Part shown: positions 1-5,931 of the stretch, piece after piece
Numbering within the stretch: the first letter of the stretch is position 1
How the letters are laid out: each line of letters starts with the position of its first letter
NCBI GenBank assembly: GCA_003140705.1
Contig: PLKU01000525.1
Coordinates: forward strand, 1 to 6,242
Reading direction: 5' to 3'
Source: Acidobacteriaceae bacterium
GTDB lineage: Bacteria; Acidobacteriota; Terriglobia; Terriglobales; Acidobacteriaceae
DNA length: 6,242 nucleotides
Program-made: the position numbers and the translations under genes
The notes under the pieces: generated by a model
Told to the model about the DNA's origin: nothing
The model's input: only the letters and a program-made list of their open reading frames with translations
The model's database searches: none

Positions 1-1963
1 CGACATCGGCCTGGGCCAGGGCCGGCGCATCGTTGATTCCGTCGCCCACGAATCCAACGACATGTCCCTTGCTCCTGAGGGCGCGGATGACCCGCTGCTT
101 GTGGGCGGGCGAGAGACGGGCGAAGAGCGTGGTCTTCTCTGACGCGTCGGCCAGTTCGGGATCGGACATTTTTTCGACGTCCGCGCCCAGGAGCATTGGA
201 TCGGCCGAGAGGCCCACGTCCTTGCACACCTTGCGGCTGATCAGGTCGTTGTCGCCGGTAAGGATCTTTACTGCAACACCATGTTTGTGCAGCGCTTCGA
301 TCGCGGTTGCAGCGGTTGGCTTGGGCGGATCGAGGAATGCGACATATCCCTTCAGCACAAGATCGTGTTCATCTTCCTTTGCGCAGGACGTCTTTCCGGG
401 CAACTCCTTTACCGCAACGGCCAAAACCCGAAATCCATCGTTGCTCAGGCTTGCATACTGGTCCTTTAACCCTTTCATCAGTGTGGGATCCATGGGAGAC
501 AACTTCCCGTCAAGCTCAAATTGAGAGCATTGATGGAAGATCTCTTCCGGAGCGCCCTTGGTCAGGAGGATTGCCTTGCCCTCAGGATTCTCGACAAGTA
601 CGGACATCATCCGTCGGGTGAAATCGAATGGAATTTCGTCGAGCTTCTTGTACTTCTCAATCAGGGCTTGCTCGTGGAAATCAGAGCTATTCAGAATTGC
701 CGTGTCAAGCAGGTTCTTCAGGCCCGTCTGAAAATGACTGATGAGGTAGCCATCCCGGAGCACTTCATCCGTTTCTCGACCTGCGACGTTACAGTGCCGC
801 TGCAGCACGACCCGATCTTCCGTGAGCGTGCCGGTCTTATCTGTGCAGAGCACGTCCATTCCGCCGAAGTTCTGAATAGCGTTGAGACGTTTCACGATCA
901 CTTTCTTGCGGCTCATGGCAAGCGCGCCCTTGGCCAGGCACACGGAGACAATCATGGGCAGCATCTCCGGGGTCAGGCCAACAGCGACGGCCATCGCGAA
1001 GAAGAATGCGCCTTTCCAATCGTGCTTGGTAAACCCGTTGATGAAGAAGACAAGGGGCACCATGACCGCCATGAGCTGAATCATGAGCCATGTGAAGCGG
1101 CTCAGGCCCTGGTCAAAGCTTGTTGGCGTTCCTTCCTGCGTGATGGAGCTCGCCATGGTACCGAGATAAGTACGAACTCCAGTAACGACAACGACCGCGG
1201 TCGCTGTGCCGCTCTGGACGCTGGTGCCCATGAAACATGTGTTCTTGAGCTCGATCGGAGAATTTGCGGCATGTGGGTCAGCATCGTGAAACTTTTCGAC
1301 AGGGAGTGACTCTCCTGTCAGCGTACCCTGGCTCACGAACAGATCCTTCGCGGACAGAATCCGGACATCACCTGGGATCATGTCTCCCGCGGATAGATTG
1401 ATGATGTCTCCGGGAACGAGGTCGCGAAGGGGGATCTCCTGCGGCTTGCCATCCCGGACCACTGTGGCGGTTACGTGGATCATCGCCTTGAGCTTTGCCG
1501 CAGCGGCGCCCGCACGAGCTTCCTGCAGGAATCGGAGGGCGACGCTCAGCACGATCATGCCCGCCATGACGCTTCCAGCACGCGGATCGCCTGTAGCAAA
1601 GGAGATCGACGATAGAACCGCCAGCAGAATGACCAGAGGATTTCGAATGATGATCAGGAGACTGATGAACCAGCCGCGCTGCCGCTCTTGTGCAACCTCA
1701 TTCGGCCCCGCCACACGCGCCCTGGAGTCGGCCTCGCTTTGTGTGAGGCCAGCGGAAGCCGTTTGCAAGGAGCGAAGCAACTCATCCCCGTCTTTTCCCG
1801 CCGCGTCGAGGACAGCAGGGGAGACGCGAATGTTATGCTCCTTTGCCTTCGCGGGGATTTGAGACTCATCTGGAGCGGGACGAGTCGCTGAAGCGCCGAG
1901 AGCGCCTGAGTTCACCTTTGCTGAGGAGTTCTCAACCGCGTGATTCGAATCAGGTGTCGCCAT
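1..1963 (-). CDS. mgtA: MgtA-type magnesium-translocating P-type ATPase (3' end outside window)
   Basis: Inner-membrane P-type (P3B) ATPase that brings Mg2+ into the cytoplasm using ATP. About 654 residues are visible and the frame is open to the left edge. Compared with E. coli MgtA (898 residues), the last ~240 residues, mainly transmembrane segments 5-10, are missing. Visible landmarks, in order: cation-ATPase N-terminal domain; M1/M2 around residues 100-150; actuator-domain TGES at 216-219; LTPEM in M4 with Pro332; phosphorylation motif DKTGTLT with Asp375; nucleotide-domain KGAPEE starting at Lys469; hinge GDGINDAP at 640-647. The stretches LTPEMLPMI, DVLCTDKTGTLT and HVVGFVGDGINDAPAL match MgtA rather than Ca2+ or Cu+ pumps. 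The ATG at 1961-1963 is the first possible start, because an in-frame TAG lies only four codons upstream; an AGGG about 10 bases upstream is a weak ribosome-binding site. The first ~45 residues are Ala/Ser/Pro-rich and poorly conserved. The gene follows the ABC permease after 28 bases, so it is probably co-transcribed and has no room for an MgtL-style Mg2+-sensing leader. Confidence 0.95.
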   Translation of the reverse strand, partial: MATPDSNHAVENSSAKVNSGALGASATRPAPDESQIPAKAKEHNIRVSPAVLDAAGKDGDELLRSLQTASAGLTQSEADSRARVAGPNEVAQERQRGWFISLLIIIRNPLVILLAVLSSISFATGDPRAGSVMAGMIVLSVALRFLQEARAGAAAAKLKAMIHVTATVVRDGKPQEIPLRDLVPGDIINLSAGDMIPGDVRILSAKDLFVSQGTLTGESLPVEKFHDADPHAANSPIELKNTCFMGTSVQSGTATAVVVVTGVRTYLGTMASSITQEGTPTSFDQGLSRFTWLMIQLMAVMVPLVFFINGFTKHDWKGAFFFAMAVAVGLTPEMLPMIVSVCLAKGALAMSRKKVIVKRLNAIQNFGGMDVLCTDKTGTLTEDRVVLQRHCNVAGRETDEVLRDGYLISHFQTGLKNLLDTAILNSSDFHEQALIEKYKKLDEIPFDFTRRMMSVLVENPEGKAILLTKGAPEEIFHQCSQFELDGKLSPMDPTLMKGLKDQYASLSNDGFRVLAVAVKELPGKTSCAKEDEHDLVLKGYVAFLDPPKPTAATAIEALHKHGVAVKILTGDNDLISRKVCKDVGLSADPMLLGADVEKMSDPELADASEKTTLFARLSPAHKQRVIRALRSKGHVVGFVGDGINDAPALAQADV

Positions 1964-1991
1964 CCCGTTAGATCCCTATCCATACCGTGTT

Positions 1992-2786
1992 CTACACTCC
2001 CAACTGCGGATACAAGCGAGCGCCGACGAAGACCAGAACGATCGTTGTTAACAGGATCACTGCATAATCCATCCCCAGTCCGAAGCTGCTCGGACTGCCG
2101 GCTAGCATGGAAGTGCGCAGTGCATCGACGACGTAGGTGAGGGGATTGAGGTGAGATATCACTTTGAGCCACGCAGGCATGATGGTGGTCGGATAGATAG
2201 CATTACTGGCAAAAAACAGCGGCATGGTCAGGACTTGGCCAACACCCATGAAGCGCTCGCGGGTCTTCACAATGCAGGCAATGATCAGTGAGAACGTTGA
2301 GAACAGCGTGGCGGCAAGCACCACGACGACAAAGACATTCAGCAGCGCGAGCAGGCTCCAATTTAGCCTGACTCCAAGGAATAGTGAAAGGCCATAGACC
2401 ACGATGGCCTGGGACAGAGTCCGTATTCCGGCGGAAAAGCCCTTGCCAAGCACCAACGCGGTGCGAGGAGCCGGGCTGACCAGGAATTTCTGGACGATCC
2501 CCAGGTCCCGTTCCCAGATCACATTGATTCCGTAAAAGATAGCCACGAACAGAACACTTTGCGCAAGAATGCCGGGAGCAATGAAGTCCAGATATGGGAT
2601 ATTGCCGGTGTGCATCATGCCGCTGTGCGCAAATACCTGGCCGAAGATGAGAAGCCACAGCGCGGGTTGGAGTGCCCGGGTAATGAGCTCAGTGAAGTCG
2701 TGGCGCAGTTTGCGAAGTTCAAACTCGGTAATGACGAAAGTTTTATCGACGAAGCTGGTCAGCGGATGGATGAATGTACTGGTCAT
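1992..2786 (-). CDS. ABC-2 type transporter permease (DrrB/NodJ-like)
   Basis: Membrane half of an ABC exporter, 264 residues, normal length for the ABC-2 family. A hydrophilic N-terminus (to about residue 35) is followed by about six hydrophobic segments, roughly at 36-53, 69-90, 112-138, 145-167, 180-203 and 238-258. The loop ERDLGIVQKFLVSPAPR at residues 92-108 is the characteristic cytoplasmic ABC-2 motif, and YLDFIAPGILAQ at 65-76 is typical of DrrB/NodJ proteins. I chose the ATG at 2784-2786. It lies 10 bases after the stop of the ATPase gene, whereas longer in-frame versions would overlap that gene by up to ~130 bases and add a stretch unlike a permease. The ribosome-binding site is weak, so translational coupling to the ATPase is plausible. 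Substrate cannot be told from sequence; relatives export drugs, lipids or glycans. Confidence 0.92.
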   Translation of the reverse strand: MTSTFIHPLTSFVDKTFVITEFELRKLRHDFTELITRALQPALWLLIFGQVFAHSGMMHTGNIPYLDFIAPGILAQSVLFVAIFYGINVIWERDLGIVQKFLVSPAPRTALVLGKGFSAGIRTLSQAIVVYGLSLFLGVRLNWSLLALLNVFVVVVLAATLFSTFSLIIACIVKTRERFMGVGQVLTMPLFFASNAIYPTTIMPAWLKVISHLNPLTYVVDALRTSMLAGSPSSFGLGMDYAVILLTTIVLVFVGARLYPQLGV

Positions 2787-2796
2787 GATGTCATGG

Positions 2797-3600
2797 CTAA
2801 CCAAGCCGCTGTTCCGTCGTTCGTTCGGTCGATACCTCGCGGAAGGTTCCGCCTGAGTCGAGAGTGGCGCCGGCGTAATGCACGAAGACCTCATCCAGCG
2901 TATGGCTGCCTGCGCCGAGTGACGCCTCAAGTTCTTTCAAGGTGCCCAGTGCGGCCAGCTTGCCCATGTGCATTATTGCGATGCGATCACAATGGCTTTC
3001 GGCGTCTTCCAGGTAATGGGTTGTCAGGAACAGGGTGGTGCCATATTGGTCACGCAGATCGATCAGGTGTTTCCAGACAGCGTCGCGTGCAATCGGGTCA
3101 AGCCCAACGGTCGGCTCATCCAGGAAGAGCACGCGTGGCCGATGCAGCGTGGCCTGGGCGATCTCCAGCCGGCGGACCATGCCTCCGGAATATTGACTTA
3201 CAAGCCGGCCGGCATCTGCTGTCAGGTCCACGAATGTTAATTGCTCGCGGATTCGGGCCTCTTGCTCGCTACGGGGAATGTCATAGAGCTTGGCAAAGAT
3301 GAGCAGGTTCTCGTAACCGGTAAGCGACCCGTCCACAGAAACCGCCTGCGGTACATAGCCGATGGCGCGACGAACCTCGACCGGCTGTGTGGTGATCGAG
3401 AAGCCGCCTACGCGTGCCTCACCCGAAGATGGCGGCAAAAGAGTGGTGAGCATCTTGATCGTGGTGCTCTTGCCAGCTCCGTTCGAGCCAAGCAATCCGA
3501 ATACCTCCCCGGCATTGGCCACAAGCGTTAAAGAGTCGACAGCCGTGAACGCGCCGAAGCGGCGGGAGAGCCTTTCGATTTCTACGACTGGAGTTGTCAC
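2797..3600 (-). CDS. ABC-2 exporter ATP-binding protein (DrrA/NodI/CcmA-like)
   Basis: Cytoplasmic ATPase that drives the permease encoded 10 bases downstream. From the GTG at 3598-3600 it is 267 residues: Walker A GSNGAGKST at 38-46, Q-loop Gln85 in GYVPQ, signature YSGGM at 137-141, Walker B VLFLDEP at 157-163, D-loop GLDP at 166-169 and switch His195 in TTHYLEDAE. All catalytic positions are intact. The sequence is of the DrrA/CcmA type (cleanly ending after DEVFVHYAGATL plus ~20 residues). The start is uncertain. The frame stays open to a TTG at 3724-3726, which would add 42 residues. I prefer the GTG because the extra stretch is Cys/Pro-rich, has weaker third-position GC bias and lies outside the ABC domain, which begins at VVEIERLSRRFG. 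Neither start has a convincing Shine-Dalgarno sequence. A TACAAT hexamer (3607-3612 on the opposite strand) lies 6 bases before the GTG. Confidence 0.95.
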   Translation of the reverse strand: MTTPVVEIERLSRRFGAFTAVDSLTLVANAGEVFGLLGSNGAGKSTTIKMLTTLLPPSSGEARVGGFSITTQPVEVRRAIGYVPQAVSVDGSLTGYENLLIFAKLYDIPRSEQEARIREQLTFVDLTADAGRLVSQYSGGMVRRLEIAQATLHRPRVLFLDEPTVGLDPIARDAVWKHLIDLRDQYGTTLFLTTHYLEDAESHCDRIAIMHMGKLAALGTLKELEASLGAGSHTLDEVFVHYAGATLDSGGTFREVSTERTTEQRLG

Positions 3601-3841
3601 GACTGGATTGTAAACAGTGGGACGGTCTGCATACGGGTCACATTTGCACACAATCAGCGGCTTGCGTTGGGCGCAGGCAGGATCGAGCGGTGGTCGATAG
3701 TAAGAAACGCTGGGCAGAGGCCCCAATCCCGGACCATCTTCCAGGAGATTCGCTCTCTGGCTGAATCTGTTTTCGTCACATGATCCAGCCGATCGCTGCT
3801 CAAGTCAGGGCGAATTGCGCTATAAGACCTGAGAGTCTCAA

Positions 3842-4051
3842 TTACCACTTCAAAGAAAGGCCCTTGCACCGCGGGTCTTCTGTTTCGATTGCAACGCTAC
3901 CGCACCGGCTATCTTCTACCTCGACATCCACCCTGCGGTGAAGGCACTTATACCTGGGGTCCTGCGTCACAATAAATGCGCTGTCGAGGAGACTCTTACA
4001 ACGAAAGTCTTCTACCACCGTTGTTGCCATTTTGCATCGATGCTCTTCCAT
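3842..4051 (-). CDS. Small cysteine-repeat protein, 69 aa, unknown function
   Basis: I do not recognise this protein. It contains five copies of the motif [EQ]-[ED]-x-R-[CY]-[KG], with Arg at residues 5, 17, 33, 49 and 61, i.e. spacings of 12, 16, 16 and 12. Cysteines are at 6, 18, 36, 50 and 62. Between motifs, alternating hydrophobic and charged residues (for example VDVEVE, VAIETE) suggest short beta strands. There is no signal peptide or membrane segment. The repeat copies differ mostly at silent positions: the five Arg codons are CGA, CGT, AGG, CGG and CGG, and the Cys codons TGC and TGT. That argues for selection on protein rather than a recent DNA duplication. The ATG at 4049-4051 has an AGGA 7 bases upstream. 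The gene points the same way as the ABC genes and ends about 240 bases before their likely start. It could be a metal-binding or redox-responsive microprotein, but that is speculation. A chance ORF remains possible. Confidence 0.5.
   Translation of the reverse strand: MEEHRCKMATTVVEDFRCKSLLDSAFIVTQDPRYKCLHRRVDVEVEDSRCGSVAIETEDPRCKGLSLKW
3863..4048 (-). repeat. Five imperfect 18-base repeats encoding E-D-x-R-C-K
   Basis: Copies lie at 4031-4048, 3995-4012, 3947-3964, 3899-3916 and 3863-3880 on the minus strand. Their starts are 36, 48, 48 and 36 bases apart, all multiples of 12, so the reading frame is kept. The minus-strand consensus is close to GAAGACYNNCGGTGCAAG. The two leftmost copies sit in a 12-codon tandem unit (VEVEDSRCGSVA and IETEDPRCKGLS). 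They are part of the small ORF described at 3842-4051. Confidence 0.6.
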
Positions 4052-4882
4052 AATCCTGTCCTGGCCTTTCCGCTAGTGGTTGCGCCCGATCATCTCATAC
4101 ACGAACTGAAATGCAGTTAACGCGGTCTGTGGGATTCGATCTGCTCAATAGTGGACACTTCGCGGGTCTCGGGTTCAATCCGATACTGGTCAACCCCCTG
4201 ATGGGCACTGCCGATTTCTGATTCGTCATCAGTTCAGAGATGAGAGTTTCGCTCCGCTCCGCGCGCATAGGTCATTGAGATGAGTGTCCGAGCGCTTGTG
4301 AAGACGTAAAGAGTGTCTTCTTACTCTCAAAGTGATGATTCTTGCGGTGCTCACACTGCAAACGGCGCGATCGATGCCGATCAAGCGTTATATCCCCCGG
4401 AGGGCAGCACCCCGTCCACACTGCCATCGCCCGTACCAACCGAGGCCTAGCGGCCATCCGCTTTTTAAGCGAGCAGGAATGTACATTCATCTCAGCCGGG
4501 TCGGAGTAAGGTCAGGCGATGAAGGCTTCAATTGCCAGCCGCATTCGTACATATAGAGCAATCATATGGGATCTGTTTCTTTCAGCTGTCGGGTGTTTTG
4601 TATTGAGGCGTTGCTTCCGCCTAGTCGCAGAGGTAGGAGACGGCCCGGAGACGAAGGCGACCATATGCGCTATTGGTCAGGCTCGTGATCCACTCGCGTA
4701 TGTGGGTGCGGCGCTCATTCTCCTGGCCCTTGCAGGGAACGAACAGCCGGGATTGATTCATGCGGCCTCTGAGACTCATTCCCGAAACGACACAGGTACC
4801 GTCTGGAACCCATTGGTCCTTCATTGTGGCCAGCTGTTGTTGCAATGGGGCAGGCAAGCAGGTAGGCACTGCTTGGTCTTCT
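4052..4882. other. Long stretch with no supported gene
   Basis: About 830 bases between the Crp-like gene and the small repeat ORF. No reading frame here resembles a known protein. Between 4621 and 4824 both strands are open in codon register (a plus-strand frame from 4519 to 4932 and a minus-strand frame with an internal ATG at 4824), but neither is recognisable. Small dyads seen: AACTG-N5-CAGTT at 4104-4118, about 53 bases upstream of the repeat ORF start, and GAAGAC-N9-GTCTTC at 4300-4320. Neither is followed by a T-run, so neither reads as a rho-independent terminator. The promoter for the downstream genes probably lies here, but no hexamer pair is good enough to call. It may be decayed coding sequence or a long regulatory region. 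Confidence 0.5.
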
Positions 4883-5644
4883 CTATGCACAAAGCTTGGC
4901 AATGCGGCGGTCAGGAGAGATTCCCGGCTTAGGGGCGAGGCGCTGCGACTGAGAGTTGTGCTCAGGAAGAAGATCGTGCAGGACTGCATTGAGAAGTGAT
5001 TTATGGATCTGGATGCGACCGTTGTAGTCAATGAACCCGAGTTTGCGAAAGCGGTTCATGAAGAAGCTGACGCGTGAGCGGGTAGTGCCGACCATCTCTG
5101 CGAGGGTCTCCTGCGTGATCGGAGGAATAAACTTTGTCGGTTTTCCAGGCTCACCGTATTCGGCCATCAGAAGGAGGAGTCTAGCCAGGCGCTTTTCGCT
5201 GGAGTTGAAGAGCTGGTCAACAAGATCTGCCTGGGTTCGCATGCTACGAGCCAGAAGGTGCGACAAGAATAGATCGGAGAATTTGTGCTCATCGTGCATT
5301 ACCCGGATCATCTCGCTTCGAGTGATCTTCATCGTATACGACGGAGTGATTGCAGTGACAGAGGTCGATCGATGTCCAGCGGTTCCGGTAAGCGAATCTT
5401 CTCCAATAAAGTCGCCGGCGGAAAGCAGCGTAATCGTTGCTTCCTTGCCATTCGCCGAAACGACAGTGACCTTTAGCCGGCCGCTCTGGACATAGAAAAC
5501 AGAATCGGCAGAGTCCCCCTGGGAGAACAAGACGCCGTTTGGATCGCAGTGGACAATTCTCGTGCCCACTCCAGCGCATGCAAGAAAGTGAGCAACGTCG
5601 AAACTCTGTTCTCCGTCGAGCGCGTGAATACAAGCGTGAGCCAT
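4883..5644 (-). CDS. Crp/Fnr-family transcriptional regulator
   Basis: DNA-binding regulator of 253 residues. The N-terminal cyclic-nucleotide-binding beta-roll (about 20-130) contains GVLFSQGDSADSVFYVQSGR. The phosphate-binding cassette follows: GDFIGEDSLTGTAGHRSTS (77-95), with Glu82 and Arg92 ten residues apart, as Glu72 and Arg82 are in E. coli CRP. A dimerisation helix spans roughly 120-148. The winged helix-turn-helix covers about 150-220: ITQETLAEMVGTTRSRVSFF (176-195) is the helix-turn-helix, with TTRSRVSFFMNRF as recognition helix. Cysteines at 5, 23, 33 and 252 do not match the FNR iron-sulphur pattern, so oxygen sensing by a cluster is not supported. A ~28-residue polar tail follows the winged helix. 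The ATG at 5642-5644 is chosen because AAAGGAGG sits 6 bases upstream; the frame is open further but without such a signal. Ligand and targets are unknown. Confidence 0.93.
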   Translation of the reverse strand: MAHACIHALDGEQSFDVAHFLACAGVGTRIVHCDPNGVLFSQGDSADSVFYVQSGRLKVTVVSANGKEATITLLSAGDFIGEDSLTGTAGHRSTSVTAITPSYTMKITRSEMIRVMHDEHKFSDLFLSHLLARSMRTQADLVDQLFNSSEKRLARLLLLMAEYGEPGKPTKFIPPITQETLAEMVGTTRSRVSFFMNRFRKLGFIDYNGRIQIHKSLLNAVLHDLLPEHNSQSQRLAPKPGISPDRRIAKLCA

Positions 5645-5650
5645 GAGGTG

Positions 5651-5658
5651 CCTCCTTT
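5651..5658 (-). promoter_or_regulatory. Strong ribosome-binding site of the Crp-like gene
   Basis: Minus strand reads AAAGGAGG followed by 6 bases and the ATG at 5644. It is close to a full anti-Shine-Dalgarno complement and is the best such site in the window. It decides the start codon in a frame that is otherwise open up to 5773. Confidence 0.85.
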
Positions 5659-5675
5659 CCGGACTGTGTGCTCGG

Positions 5676-5692
5676 CCTTGCGTAGCGCAAGG
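5676..5692. promoter_or_regulatory. Perfect inverted repeat in the leader of the Crp-like gene
   Basis: CCTTGCG-TAG-CGCAAGG has seven perfect base pairs and a 3-base centre. It ends about 17 bases upstream of the AAAGGAGG ribosome-binding site. It has no T-run in either direction, so it is not an intrinsic terminator. It may be an operator (for example for autoregulation) or a 5'-leader hairpin. Its centre is odd-spaced, unlike the CRP consensus TGTGA-N6-TCACA, so binding by the encoded regulator itself is only a guess. Confidence 0.5.
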
Positions 5693-5881
5693 GAATCGGC
5701 TGATGAATAAAGGTGGGATGATCGCGTGAACGCCAAGAATGGATTTACCGCCCGTCACGACAATCGAGGCCACACTGCAAATCGAAGAACTGGCCCAGGA
5801 AGTGGAAAAATGCTCTTCGTCCGAGCATCCCGCGGCGCGTGCAGCACAAGTATCCCAAACTCGCGAGGGGGTGTCTGTTCC

Positions 5882-5897
5882 GAATTGCTCACAATTC
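5882..5897. promoter_or_regulatory. Perfect 16-base dyad, possible regulator site
   Basis: GAATTG-CTCA-CAATTC has six perfect base pairs around a 4-base centre. It lies 35 bases past the glycosyltransferase stop and 238 bases before the Crp-like start. The N4 spacing is like Fnr-type sites (TTGAT-N4-ATCAA), though the half-site bases differ. On the minus strand a TTGACC hexamer lies just upstream, which would place the dyad near a -10 region, but no good -10 box is visible. No T-run follows, so a terminator is unlikely. Confidence 0.35.
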
Positions 5898-5931
5898 TGG
5901 CAACGGTCAAGAAGATGCGTCCTGGAATCGA

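Noticed and set aside
521..1309. 262-codon open frame on the plus strand
   Set aside because: It is antisense to the central part of mgtA, which is unmistakable from motifs end to end; the plus-strand translation has no recognisable domain.
2559..3302. 247-codon open frame on the plus strand
   Set aside because: It lies antisense across the ABC permease and ATPase genes and its translation is low-complexity Arg/Gly-rich, typical of a shadow frame in GC-rich DNA.
3830..3840. TGAGAGTCTCA palindrome just past the stop of the repeat ORF
   Set aside because: Only 5-bp arms around one base, no T-run and no matching second copy; expected by chance in a window of this size.
3654..3869. 71-codon minus-strand frame between the repeat ORF and the ABC ATPase
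   Set aside because: It starts with GTG inside the repeat ORF, overlaps the possible N-terminal extension of the ATPase, lacks a clear ribosome-binding site and resembles nothing known.
4160..4190. tRNA-like T-loop sequence GGGTTCAATCC
   Set aside because: The flanking bases do not form a full 5-bp T-stem (a G-G mismatch next to the closing pair), and no acceptor, D or anticodon arms can be found on either side.
4300..4320. GAAGAC-N9-GTCTTC inverted repeat as a terminator
   Set aside because: AT/GC-mixed 6-bp stem with a 9-base loop and no T-run on either strand; too weak to call.
4883..5644. FNR-type iron-sulphur cluster cysteines in the regulator
   Set aside because: The cysteines at 5, 23, 33 and 252 do not match the C-x2-C-x5-C plus distal Cys arrangement of FNR.
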